DNA from: Myxococcales bacterium
Lineage (GTDB): Bacteria; Myxococcota_A; Polyangia; Haliangiales; Haliangiaceae
NCBI GenBank assembly: GCA_016794545.1
Contig: JAEUJX010000370.1
Span: 1-32,438 of the forward strand
Length of the DNA: 32,438 bases
Direction: 5' to 3'
The position numbers were made by a program, and so were the translations under genes. Shown in pieces: positions 21,298-29,119 of the stretch; within the stretch, counting starts at the first letter, position 1; each line of letters starts with the position of its first letter. The notes under the pieces are model-generated. The model was not told the DNA's origin and made no database searches. It was given only the letters and a program-made list of their open reading frames with translations.

Positions 21298-22283
21298 GGC
21301 GCCGCCTTGATCTCGATGCCCTCGACGAACGTCACCCAGTGGCGCGACCCGTACTGATCTCCGCACGGGGTGAACGCGAGGACGATGGGGCCGCCGAACC
21401 GCGCGGTGATCGGCTTCTCGTCGAGACCCATCTGCAGCGCGAGGAGCGGCTTGCAGCGCGCCAGATCATCGACGGCGAACGCGATCGGGCTGGCGGGATC
21501 GCTGTGGATCGGCGATTTGCCGCGAATGACGACGGCGCCGTGCGGAGGCAGTGGGACGCCGGCCGCGGCGATCGCATCGACCAGCGACACCCCGCGGAGA
21601 TGGATCGAATCCGACGTCCACTCGACCTTGAAGCCGTGCGGTCCGTCGAACGACGCCTGGGGCATCGCCTCGATCGCCGCGCGATCGAAGGTCTTGCCCT
21701 GGATCGTCAGCTTCGGTGCCTCGGTCCCGACGACGAGGTGGGTGACGTAGAACGCCCAGAACCGATCCGGGTAGAGCTCGCGCGTCTTCGGCGACTCGGT
21801 GAACGGATGGATCAGAAAGATCGGGCCGCCGCTCGAGCGCGGGATCGCGGCGCCGTTCGCCTTGATGGCGAGCAACATCCGGTACTCGCGCGCATGGGCC
21901 GTCTGCACCGTCGCGCGGAAGCCATCGATCGAGACGACCGTGGCCTCGGTCGCGTCGGGCGCCGCGCCGTGTCGGTCGAGGAGGTCTCGGACGAGGATGC
22001 CCTCGAAGTCCGTCTCCTTGCTCGCGGCTGAATCCTGCGCGCTCGCGGTGACCACGTGGGTCTTGCCGAGGGTCTCGAGCTCGGACCACGAGAGCGTCGC
22101 GGGCGTTGCGACCTGACCGGTCACGGTCAGGCTGAAGCCCGTGACCTTGTCTTCCTTGAACTGCTTGGCCGCCGCTTCGTTCGCGGCGTTCGCCTCGGCG
22201 CGAAGCCGATCGAGCTCTTCGTCGCTCGGCCTGGTCTCGCAAGCGTTCGAGAATGCGACAACGAGAGCCATCACCCGACGCAC
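21294..22283 (-). CDS. Lipoprotein with two tandem SUOX-fold (molybdopterin-oxidoreductase-like) domains
   Basis: From GTG 22283 the protein has 329 residues. It begins MRRVMALVVAFSNACETRPS, a short signal with a likely lipidated Cys15. Two oxidoreductase-molybdopterin-binding (SUOX) folds follow. The first (about 45-200) has LTVTGQVATPATLSWSELE, FEGILVRDLLDRHGA and FWAFYVTHLVVG. The second (about 205-325) has FKVEWTSDSIHLRGVSLVD, a PLLALQMGLDEKPI segment and the end GSRHWVTFVEGIEI. The Cys that ligates molybdenum in sulfite oxidase is not seen in the first domain, where VTASAQDSAAS precedes FEGILV. The domains are therefore probably ligand-binding, as in the pterin-binding protein PruR of Agrobacterium. 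The GTG start is fixed by TATAAC exactly 6 nt upstream. Confidence 0.84.
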   Translation of the reverse strand: MRRVMALVVAFSNACETRPSDEELDRLRAEANAANEAAAKQFKEDKVTGFSLTVTGQVATPATLSWSELETLGKTHVVTASAQDSAASKETDFEGILVRDLLDRHGAAPDATEATVVSIDGFRATVQTAHAREYRMLLAIKANGAAIPRSSGGPIFLIHPFTESPKTRELYPDRFWAFYVTHLVVGTEAPKLTIQGKTFDRAAIEAMPQASFDGPHGFKVEWTSDSIHLRGVSLVDAIAAAGVPLPPHGAVVIRGKSPIHSDPASPIAFAVDDLARCKPLLALQMGLDEKPITARFGGPIVLAFTPCGDQYGSRHWVTFVEGIEIKAAP

Positions 22284-22289
22284 GTCGTG

Positions 22290-22299
22290 GTTATATACC
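22290..22299. promoter_or_regulatory. Shared divergent -10 core GTTATATACC in a 23-bp intergenic region
   Basis: On the minus strand TATAAC (22290-22295) ends 6 nt before GTG 22283. On the plus strand TATACC (22294-22299) ends 7 nt before GTG 22307. The two hexamers overlap by two bases in a nearly symmetrical core. Only 23 bp separate the two start codons, so neither gene can have a normal leader. Confidence 0.55.
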
Positions 22300-22306
22300 G
22301 ATCGAA

Positions 22307-24310
22307 GTGGGCTGGACGGTCGAGATCCAGATCGTGCGCGACCGTCCGCTGTCGCCCGCCGAGCGCAAGACGCTCGGGAGCCACGTGCGCAGCTTCAAGC
22401 TGTCGCGGAGCAGCGAGGGATATGCGTTCGCGGTGGCGCCGTCCGACGCCGCCGGTGGCGTGGTCGCGCGGTGCTCGGGCAAGCTGGCGCGCACGGCCGA
22501 CCCCGATGGCGATCCCGATGCCGCACGGCTGTACGAGGCATTGACGGCGCTCCGGGCGCTGATCCCCGGCGCTACGGTGGAAGTCGCCGACGACCTTCAC
22601 CTCGTCGGGTGGGATGGCGAGCGCTGCACGCTCGTCGAGAATCCCGATCAGGAGCTCACACCCGCGCCGAAGGACCAGTCGAGCTGGACAGCGGTGCCGC
22701 CCGCGCGAGCGCGTTCCGCGCCGGAGAAACCCACACAGGCGGCGAAGCCGAAGCGCGGTGCGCTGCCGGAACCGTACGAAGCAGCACTGGCCGAGCTGGC
22801 CGAACAGCGCACGCCGGTGTTGCCGCCTGTCACCGATGACGAGGCTCGCACGCTCGTACCGCTTCTGTTCGCGGCGATGATCCGCGCCGACAAGGCCCGC
22901 GACGGTCGGCGCCGGGCGGACCTCTCGGCGCTGCTCGAGCAGATGCCGGCCGAGGTCGTCGTCGATCACGGCCTCGAGCCGGGCCGGCTGACCGGTCCGG
23001 CCTCGTACTCCGTCGCGAAGGCGCTCGCGCGGCTCGCGGACCCGAGCCCGTACTCCGAGCGGCTGCTCTCGATCTGGTTCGCGCGCGAGCCGGGCAAAGG
23101 AGCTCACGAGTTCTGGTCGCAGGTGGAGCCAGCGCTCGCCGCCGCGTCTCGCGATCCGCGCGTCGTCGCGCGCCTCGGCACCTCGCTGCTCGAGGCCGAT
23201 CTCGATGACCTCGATCTCGCCCGCCGGAACGGCGTGACGATGGGCGTGCTCGCCGAGGCGCCGGGTGGTTGGCCATGGCTGGTCCGCAAGCGCCGCACCG
23301 AACGCTCGGCAAAGACCAAGAACATGACCGGCGTGTTGCTCGACCAGATCGCCCGGCCGCAGCGACCGGCGGCAATCCCGACGTTGCTCCTCGAGCTGTC
23401 GCGGCGCGGTGCGGATCGCGACGAGCTGCTGATCCAGCTGTCGCGCATCGACGATCCGAGGTCTCTGCCGATCCTCGAACGCGCGCTCGCCACCGACCAG
23501 TACACGCGCACGGTTGTCAGTGGGCTCGGCAACGTCGGGGGCGACCGCGCAGAGGCACTGATCGACGGGCTCGGCGCCAGCGCCGATCCGCTGGTTCGCA
23601 TCCGAGCGGCGCAGATCCTCGTGGCGCGGCGGGGCCGCGATGCGATCCCGCGTCTGCTCGGTGCGGTGGCCGATGCGGCGGCGGCAGGCGCCTGGCGCGG
23701 GGAGTGCGGCATCGGCGGCTGGGGCAATCAACAGCTCGGCAAGCGTGAGGATGCACTCGCGGAGCCGTACGGGCTCCGGGGCATCACACGGTGGCCCGAG
23801 GAGCTCGCGTCGATGCCAGTGCCGGAGGCGAGCGGCCCGGTCGAGGCGATCGACGCATGGGCGCGCATGCGCTCGCCGAATCCCGATGTACGCCGCGACG
23901 CGATCGAGGCGGCGCACGCCGCGGCGTTGGCCGCGAAGGACCCGTCGGTGATCTTGGCGCTCGTGGCCGCGGAGCGCTTTCACGCCGCGATGCTCGAGCG
24001 CGCGGATGTCTCGCAGTACACGGTGCGCGGCAGCTGCTCGCGCGTCAGCATCACCAACTACTGGTCGTCGTGGCGCAAGCTCGCGCGTCTCCCGTTCGAC
24101 CCGATGTACAAGTACACGTACGTGACGTGGAACTACCTCGTGACCCACGCCGCCGAGATCGGGGCACAGCAGATCCCGCCGGAGCTGGCCGACCTCACCA
24201 CCGTCGAGCACGTCGCCACTGCGGTCGCCGCCATGCCCGATCAGCGGCTGCGCTTCGAACCCGACGAGCTGACGCTGTGGGACGCCGCCGAACAGGCGCT
24301 CGTTGCGTAG
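22307..24310 (+). CDS. HEAT-repeat-like protein of unknown function
   Basis: The 667-residue protein starts at GTG 22307, which is preceded by a -10-like box. Residues 1-115 form an alpha/beta domain (VEIQIVRDRPLSPAERKTL, then FKLSRSSEGYAFAV). A Pro/Ala-rich linker (about 120-160) follows, then a long helical region (about 165-660) with HEAT-like repeats, for example DDPRSLPILERALATDQYT, SGLGNVGGDRAEALIDGLG and VRIRAAQILVARRGRDAIPRL. Aromatic loops occur near 585-620. HEAT arrays usually bind other proteins. No catalytic motif is seen and there is no signal peptide, so it is probably cytoplasmic. It is divergent from the SUOX-fold lipoprotein gene from the same promoter core, which may link their expression. 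Confidence 0.8.
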   Translation: MGWTVEIQIVRDRPLSPAERKTLGSHVRSFKLSRSSEGYAFAVAPSDAAGGVVARCSGKLARTADPDGDPDAARLYEALTALRALIPGATVEVADDLHLVGWDGERCTLVENPDQELTPAPKDQSSWTAVPPARARSAPEKPTQAAKPKRGALPEPYEAALAELAEQRTPVLPPVTDDEARTLVPLLFAAMIRADKARDGRRRADLSALLEQMPAEVVVDHGLEPGRLTGPASYSVAKALARLADPSPYSERLLSIWFAREPGKGAHEFWSQVEPALAAASRDPRVVARLGTSLLEADLDDLDLARRNGVTMGVLAEAPGGWPWLVRKRRTERSAKTKNMTGVLLDQIARPQRPAAIPTLLLELSRRGADRDELLIQLSRIDDPRSLPILERALATDQYTRTVVSGLGNVGGDRAEALIDGLGASADPLVRIRAAQILVARRGRDAIPRLLGAVADAAAAGAWRGECGIGGWGNQQLGKREDALAEPYGLRGITRWPEELASMPVPEASGPVEAIDAWARMRSPNPDVRRDAIEAAHAAALAAKDPSVILALVAAERFHAAMLERADVSQYTVRGSCSRVSITNYWSSWRKLARLPFDPMYKYTYVTWNYLVTHAAEIGAQQIPPELADLTTVEHVATAVAAMPDQRLRFEPDELTLWDAAEQALVA

Positions 24311-24442
24311 CGGTGTGCGCGGTGCAGGACGCGCGGGGAGCGGACTGCAACCTCGGGAAATCACCGGGGCGATCGATCGGGCCTGACCGATCCGTTCCGG
24401 GCCACGTATTCCGGACGGGGGGCCGATTTGCTCGGTGTTGCC

Positions 24443-25117
24443 ATGGCCACGTTGGACCTGGGTAGAACTGTCGGGGACGCGCATCCCCCGTTCGTGATCG
24501 CGGCGGTGGATGCGGCGAAGCTGGGAACGATCGATCACGCGATCGCGGCGATCGACGTGGCGGCTGCCTCCGGTTGCGATGCCGTGAAGCTGACGTCGCT
24601 GCCGTGGACGTGGTGCGCGCGCGTGTACGACCACGCCGATCCGCGTGGCATCAAGCTGCTCACCACGGTGTCGGACGAGCGCAGCATCGAGCGCCTCGAC
24701 TGGTTCGGCGCGCCCGCGTTCGAGATCTTCTTCGACTGGTCGGATCTCGATCTGGTCGCGGCGGCCGCGCGGACGGGCAAGCCGATCGTGCTCTCGGTCG
24801 CGAACGCGAGTGACGCCGATGTCGCCGAGGTCGTGCAGGTCGCGCGCGGGGAAGGCGCCCGTGGGATCGCCCTCGTCCAGCGCGTGATCGACGGCTCGCG
24901 CCCGAGCCTCGAGGCGCTCCGCCGGCACCAGGTCGTCGTCGGGATCTCGGATCGCTCGACGGAGCCGGGCACGCTGCGCACGGCGATCCTCGCGGGAGCG
25001 CGGATCATCGAGAAACGGCTCACGCCGAAGCTACTCGGGGACCTGCCGGGGATGGTGAGGGAGTGCCAGCTCGCCTGGTCCCTCCTCGGCCACCCCTACG
25101 AGTGGACGACCAGCTGA
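24443..25117 (+). CDS. NeuB-like TIM-barrel protein without active-site residues
   Basis: The 224-residue protein (ATG 24443) follows the N-acetylneuraminate synthase (NeuB) barrel: FVIAAVDAAKLGTIDHAIAA, AAASGCDAVKLTSLP, RTGKPIVLSVANASDAD, VVVGISDRSTEPG and GARIIEKRLTPK. In active NeuB enzymes the first strand carries E-x-G-x-N-H-x-G, and a late E-K-H-F-T motif binds substrate or metal. Here these are replaced (VDAAKLG, EKRLT), and the C-terminal SAF domain is missing. I infer a non-catalytic sugar-synthase fold. The gene is 23 nt upstream of the histidine kinase GTG and on the same strand. The 132 bp before it (24311-24442) contain no gene that I can see. Confidence 0.72.
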   Translation: MATLDLGRTVGDAHPPFVIAAVDAAKLGTIDHAIAAIDVAAASGCDAVKLTSLPWTWCARVYDHADPRGIKLLTTVSDERSIERLDWFGAPAFEIFFDWSDLDLVAAAARTGKPIVLSVANASDADVAEVVQVARGEGARGIALVQRVIDGSRPSLEALRRHQVVVGISDRSTEPGTLRTAILAGARIIEKRLTPKLLGDLPGMVRECQLAWSLLGHPYEWTTS

Positions 25118-25128
25118 GCCATCCGCGA

Positions 25129-25134
25129 TACTGT
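25129..25134 (+). promoter_or_regulatory. -10-like box TACTGT, 6 nt before the kinase GTG
   Basis: TACTGT is followed by CGCTCG and GTG 25141. This choice excludes longer in-frame starts inside the NeuB-like gene. No Shine-Dalgarno sequence is present. Confidence 0.48.
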
Positions 25135-25140
25135 CGCTCG

Positions 25141-26817
25141 GTGCACAGCGAGGTCGAGCGGCTACGGACGGGGATGCGCCTGCTGTCGGAAGCGATCGCC
25201 GCGTTCGGCGAGGCGCAGGCCGACTCGACCAAGCTCCTCGACGTGGTCGCGCGCCGCGTCGCCGGCGTCGTGCGCGACACCGCCGTCGTCATGCTCTCCA
25301 CGCAGAGCGGCGATCTCGGCGTGGCCGCCGCGTACGACGAGGACGACGCGGTGATCGAAGACCTGCTGGCGTCCCTCGCCGACGCACCGTCGAGCCTCGC
25401 GCGCGAGGAGTTCCTCGCCAGCGGCAAGCCGCTCCTGTTGCCGCAGCTCGACCTCGACGCGCTCGCGGCGAACATGTCTCCGGCCCTGCACGCGTGCTTC
25501 CGGCGCCGCGGGGTGTACGGGATGATCGTCGCGCCGATGCGCGTGCGCGGGCAGTCGGTGGGCCTCATCGCCGTGCTGCGCCACCGCGCGTTCGATCGCG
25601 CGCTCGAACAGCTCGACGCGGATCTCGTGCAGGACCTCGCGACGCACGCCGGCCTCGCGATCGCGAATGCACGCCTCACCGAGCGCGTGCGCGACGGCGA
25701 CGCGGTCCGCGCCGCGCGCGAAGAGGTGATGCGCGCGAACCGGTTCCTCGACGCCGTGATCGAGAACCTGCCCGACATGGTGTTCGTGAAGGACGCGACG
25801 CGCCTCGCGTTCACCCGCTTCAACCGGGCGGGCGAGCAGCTGCTCGGGATCCCGCGGTCGCAGCTGCTCGGCAAGACCGACTACGACTTCTTCCCCGAGA
25901 GCGAGGCCGAGTTCTTCCAGAAGAAGGACCGCGAGACGCTGAAGTCCAGGACGCTGGTCGACATCCCCGAGGAGCCGATCCAGACCGTGCACGGCCAGCG
26001 CTGGCTGCGCACGAAGAAGGTGCCGATCCTCGACGAGCACGGCGAGCCGCTCTACCTCCTCGGCATCTCCGAGGACATCACGGACCGCAAGCGCACCGAT
26101 GCCGAGCTGCGCCGCGCCAAGGAGCAGGCCGAGCGCGTGAGCAAGGAGCTCGAGGCGTTCAGCTACTCGGTCGCTCACGACCTGCGCGCCCCGCTGCGCG
26201 GCATCGACGGGTTCTCGCAGGCGCTGCTCGACGACTACGGCGATCAGCTCGACGCCCGCGCCAAGCGCTACCTCGGGCTCGTGCGCGAGGGTGCCCAGCG
26301 GATGGCCGTGCTGATCGACGACCTGCTCGCGCTCTCCCGCGTCACGCGGCAGGAGCTCGTGATGCGCACCGTCGATCTGAGCGCCCTGGCCCAGACCGCG
26401 GTCGCCAACCTCCAGCGGCTCGATCCGTCGCGCAAGGTCGAGGTGGTGATCGAGCCCGATCTGACGGCTCGCGGTGATGCGCGCATGCTGGCGATCGCAC
26501 TCGACAACCTGTTCGGCAACGCGTGGAAGTTCACCTCGAAGGTGCCCGACGCGAAGATCGAGCTGTTCGCGACCGATCGCGAGGGGCAGCGCGCGTTCGC
26601 CGTGCGCGACAACGGCGCCGGCTTCGACATGCAGTACGTCAACAAGCTGTTCGGCGTGTTCCAGCGCTTGCACACCGAGACCGAGTTTCCGGGCACGGGC
26701 ATCGGACTCGCGACCGTCGCGCGGATCATCTACCGTCACGAAGGGCAGGTGGCCGCGGAGGGGGCTCCGGGCAAGGGAGCGACGTTCTACTTCACCCTGG
26801 GAGCCGAGTCGTCATGA
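25141..26817 (+). CDS. Soluble GAF-PAS histidine kinase
   Basis: The 558-residue kinase (GTG 25141, MHSEVERLRTGMRLLSEAI) has no membrane segment. A GAF domain covers about 25-180 (YGMIVAPMRVRGQSVGLIAV). A PAS domain covers about 200-320 (DAVIENLPDMVFVKD, GKTDYDFFPESEAEFF). HisKA follows with His346 in SYSVAHDLRAPLRGI, then HATPase_c with the N box DNLFGNAWKF (Asn460), DNGAGF and GTGIGL. The layout matches phytochrome-type kinases, but the GAF domain has no obvious chromophore Cys. It is a complete sensor kinase that should pass phosphate to the response regulator encoded next; the stop overlaps its ATG (ATGA). Confidence 0.95.
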   Translation: MHSEVERLRTGMRLLSEAIAAFGEAQADSTKLLDVVARRVAGVVRDTAVVMLSTQSGDLGVAAAYDEDDAVIEDLLASLADAPSSLAREEFLASGKPLLLPQLDLDALAANMSPALHACFRRRGVYGMIVAPMRVRGQSVGLIAVLRHRAFDRALEQLDADLVQDLATHAGLAIANARLTERVRDGDAVRAAREEVMRANRFLDAVIENLPDMVFVKDATRLAFTRFNRAGEQLLGIPRSQLLGKTDYDFFPESEAEFFQKKDRETLKSRTLVDIPEEPIQTVHGQRWLRTKKVPILDEHGEPLYLLGISEDITDRKRTDAELRRAKEQAERVSKELEAFSYSVAHDLRAPLRGIDGFSQALLDDYGDQLDARAKRYLGLVREGAQRMAVLIDDLLALSRVTRQELVMRTVDLSALAQTAVANLQRLDPSRKVEVVIEPDLTARGDARMLAIALDNLFGNAWKFTSKVPDAKIELFATDREGQRAFAVRDNGAGFDMQYVNKLFGVFQRLHTETEFPGTGIGLATVARIIYRHEGQVAAEGAPGKGATFYFTLGAESS

Positions 26818-27251
26818 GCGAACGCGTCATCCTTCTGGTCGAGGACAATCCGAGCGACGAGGAGCTCACCCTCCGGGCGCTCAAGAAGAGCAACATCCTG
26901 AATCGCGTCGTCGTGGTGCGCGACGGCGCCGAGGCGCTCGACTGGCTCTTCCGCCAGAACGCGTACGCGGAGCGTTCGCAGGACGAGGTCGCCCAGGTCG
27001 TGCTGCTGGATCTGAAGCTGCCGAAGATCGACGGGCTCGGGGTGCTGCGCGCGATCCGCGCCGATCCGCGAACGAAGCTGATGCCGGTGGTCGTGCTGAC
27101 GTCGTCGATCCAGGAGCAGGACGTCGTGGCGAGCTACGGCTTCGGCGCGAACAGCTACGTGCGCAAGCCGGTCGACTTCACCCAGTTCGTCGATGCGGTG
27201 CGCCAGCTCGGGCTCTACTGGCTCGTGATCAACCAGCCCGTGCCGACGTGA
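26814..27251 (+). CDS. Single-domain response regulator (Rcp1-like)
   Basis: This 145-residue protein is one receiver domain with no output domain. Acidic residues Glu10/Asp11 (LLVEDNPSD), phosphoacceptor Asp66 (VVLLDLKLPK), Thr96 (VVLTSS) and Lys118 (YVRKPV) are all in place. The family usually partners with phytochrome-like or other soluble kinases. The start overlaps the kinase stop (ATGA), and its own stop overlaps the next GTG, so three genes are linked by overlaps. Phosphotransfer from the 25141-26817 kinase is the natural inference. Confidence 0.95.
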   Translation: MSERVILLVEDNPSDEELTLRALKKSNILNRVVVVRDGAEALDWLFRQNAYAERSQDEVAQVVLLDLKLPKIDGLGVLRAIRADPRTKLMPVVVLTSSIQEQDVVASYGFGANSYVRKPVDFTQFVDAVRQLGLYWLVINQPVPT

Positions 27252-27892
27252 GAGCGCTCGCCGCGATCGTGGCCGTCCTCGCCGCGACGACCTCGCGCGC
27301 GGACGCGGCGTGCGCGGAGCAGGCGGCCGAGCTGCGCGCCTTCCTCGACAAGGAGGTCGCACACGCCGACACGTGGGACCTCGCCTGGGGGATCGCGTTC
27401 GGGACCGTGTCGACGCTGCAGACCGCCGCGGCGGTCACGAAGTTCAAGCCCGGCGGCGCGCTGTCCGACGACGAAGAGGCGACGCTCTACGTCGGCGCGG
27501 CGAAGTCGTTCATCGGCTTCGCCGCGCACGTCGTGACCAACATCCGCGGTCCGCTGCCGGCGCGGCACGCCGATCCGTGCGTCGATCTCGCGCAGCTGCG
27601 CAAGGCGCTCGCGAAGCTCGGCAAGGCGGAGCGCCAGACGTTCTGGATGACCCACCTCGGCGGCTGGGCCGTGAACCTCGCCGGCGGCGCGATCCTGTGG
27701 CACGAGCGCTCGTTCAAGGTCGGCCTGATCTCGATCCTGGTGTCGCTCCCGATCGGCCCGCTCAGCGCCTACACGATGCCGCGCAAGGCGTGGAAGCGCT
27801 GGCGGAGCGAGCGGGCGAGCTGGACGGTCAACGTCGGGCGCGCCGCGGCCACGGGCGACGGTGTCGTGTTCTCGCTCGCCGGCGAGCTCTGA
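27248..27892 (+). CDS. Membrane protein of unknown function
   Basis: GTG 27248 overlaps the response regulator stop (GTGA). The 214-residue protein has a likely signal peptide (MRALAAIVAVLAATTSRADA), then ACAEQAAELRAFLDKE. Hydrophobic segments follow (about residues 45-60, 80-95, 135-150 and 155-175, including GLISILVSLPIGPLSAY). A short basic stretch (RKAWKRWRSERAS) lies near the C-terminus. Two Cys residues in the mature part may pair. No family is recognised. Its position directly after a kinase/regulator pair suggests a membrane component of the same signalling unit. Confidence 0.8.
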   Translation: MRALAAIVAVLAATTSRADAACAEQAAELRAFLDKEVAHADTWDLAWGIAFGTVSTLQTAAAVTKFKPGGALSDDEEATLYVGAAKSFIGFAAHVVTNIRGPLPARHADPCVDLAQLRKALAKLGKAERQTFWMTHLGGWAVNLAGGAILWHERSFKVGLISILVSLPIGPLSAYTMPRKAWKRWRSERASWTVNVGRAAATGDGVVFSLAGEL

Positions 27893-27931
27893 GACCAAGC
27901 GTTCACCCGGGCGAAATCGGGTCGAAACACG

Positions 27932-29113
27932 GTGATGAGACGCTCGATGTCGATGTTTGACAAGGCGCTTCGGATCCACGTGCACGACGACGGTCGCGCG
28001 CTCGATGGCATGTTCCGGCTGGTCGAGCTCGCGAAGGAGCAACGACCGCTCGAGGACACGCTGTCGGCGATGTGTCGCCTGATCTCCGAGATGGCGGGGG
28101 TCGAGGTCGTCAGCGTGTACCTGCGCGAGCGTCACGTCGAGCGCGACGTGCTCGTGATGCGGGGCAACGTCGGCTTTCCCGCCGATGCCGTTGGCCGCGT
28201 GCAGCTCGGCCTCGACGAGGGGCTCACCGGCGTCGTGGCCAAGCGCTGCCGGCCGGTCAGTGTCGCGGTCGCGCAAGAGGATGCCCGCTACAAGCACGTC
28301 GACGGCATCGGCGACGAGAAGTTCGCCGCGTACCTCGGCGTGCCGCTGCTGGTCCGCGGGGAGGTCGCCGGCGTGCTGGTGTTGCAGCGGCGGAAGCCGG
28401 GCATGTTCACGGAGGGCGATGTCGCGCTCGCGTCGTCGGTGACCGCGCCGCTGATCTTCGCGATCGAGAAGACGGCCGCCGCCCGCGGCGGCGCCGTCCA
28501 CCGCTCCTTCGCCGGGGCGTCGGTGGTGCGCGGGCGCGCGGTCGGTCGCGCCGTCGTGCTGCCCCCGGCCTCGCCGGCGCCGGCGTCCGAGATCGCGGCG
28601 CTGCACGCGCTCGAGTTCGACGTGGTGACCGCCGCACAGCGGCTCGGTCACCCGCAGGCGTCGGTCGCGCGGGCGCTCGACAACCTCGCGCTCGTGGCGA
28701 TCGCGCTGCGCGACCAGGTCGCGGCACCGAGCGGCGACGTGCTCGCGCGGCTCCAGCGCGCCCCGTATCGCTCGAGCTCGCAGGACCGCGACCTGACCGC
28801 GCTCGTCGACGAGCGCTGCCGCGAGGTCACGGATCTGTGGTCGTTCCTCGTCGTCGACATGCAGCACCGGCTACCGATCTGCGGTGCGGTGCTCGTCGTT
28901 CCCTGCCTCGGCACGTTCCTCGCGCTCGAGGCCGTCGCGCGGGGCGCGATCGCCGTGGTGGTCGCCGGGACGGCAGAGCCCGGCGCGCGCGACGTGCTCG
29001 AGGCCGCCATGCTGCCGGCGGTCGCGGGCGTCCCGGAGCTGGTGGCGCGGGTCAGGAGCGGCGACGTGCTGGAGGTCGATGGCACCCGCGGCGCGGTGCT
29101 CGGCCCGCGCTGA
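27932..29113 (+). CDS. GAF protein with degenerate PtsP/EI-like swivel domain
   Basis: The protein has about 393 residues. The start is not settled: GTG 27932 is followed in frame by ATGs at 27935, 27947 and 27953. The GAF domain (about 15-185) closely resembles the N-terminal domain of PtsP (EI-Ntr): LEDTLSAMCRLISEMAGVEV, DEGLTGVVAKRCRPVSVA and YLGVPLLVRGEVAGVLVLQRR. The C-terminal part (about 190-393) resembles the phosphohistidine swivel region but replaces the GGxTSHxAI motif: the segment reads AGTAEPGARDVLEAAMLPAVAGVP. It ends DGTRGAVLGPR and has no PEP-binding TIM barrel. It therefore should not transfer phosphate. It follows the signalling genes by about 40 nt. Confidence 0.84.
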   Translation: MMRRSMSMFDKALRIHVHDDGRALDGMFRLVELAKEQRPLEDTLSAMCRLISEMAGVEVVSVYLRERHVERDVLVMRGNVGFPADAVGRVQLGLDEGLTGVVAKRCRPVSVAVAQEDARYKHVDGIGDEKFAAYLGVPLLVRGEVAGVLVLQRRKPGMFTEGDVALASSVTAPLIFAIEKTAAARGGAVHRSFAGASVVRGRAVGRAVVLPPASPAPASEIAALHALEFDVVTAAQRLGHPQASVARALDNLALVAIALRDQVAAPSGDVLARLQRAPYRSSSQDRDLTALVDERCREVTDLWSFLVVDMQHRLPICGAVLVVPCLGTFLALEAVARGAIAVVVAGTAEPGARDVLEAAMLPAVAGVPELVARVRSGDVLEVDGTRGAVLGPR

Positions 29114-29119
29114 GGCCGG

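Noticed and set aside
22271-24928. Long antisense open frame over the HEAT-like gene
   Set aside because: No recognisable domain, Arg/His-rich composition, and it covers a supported gene, a promoter and a second gene start.
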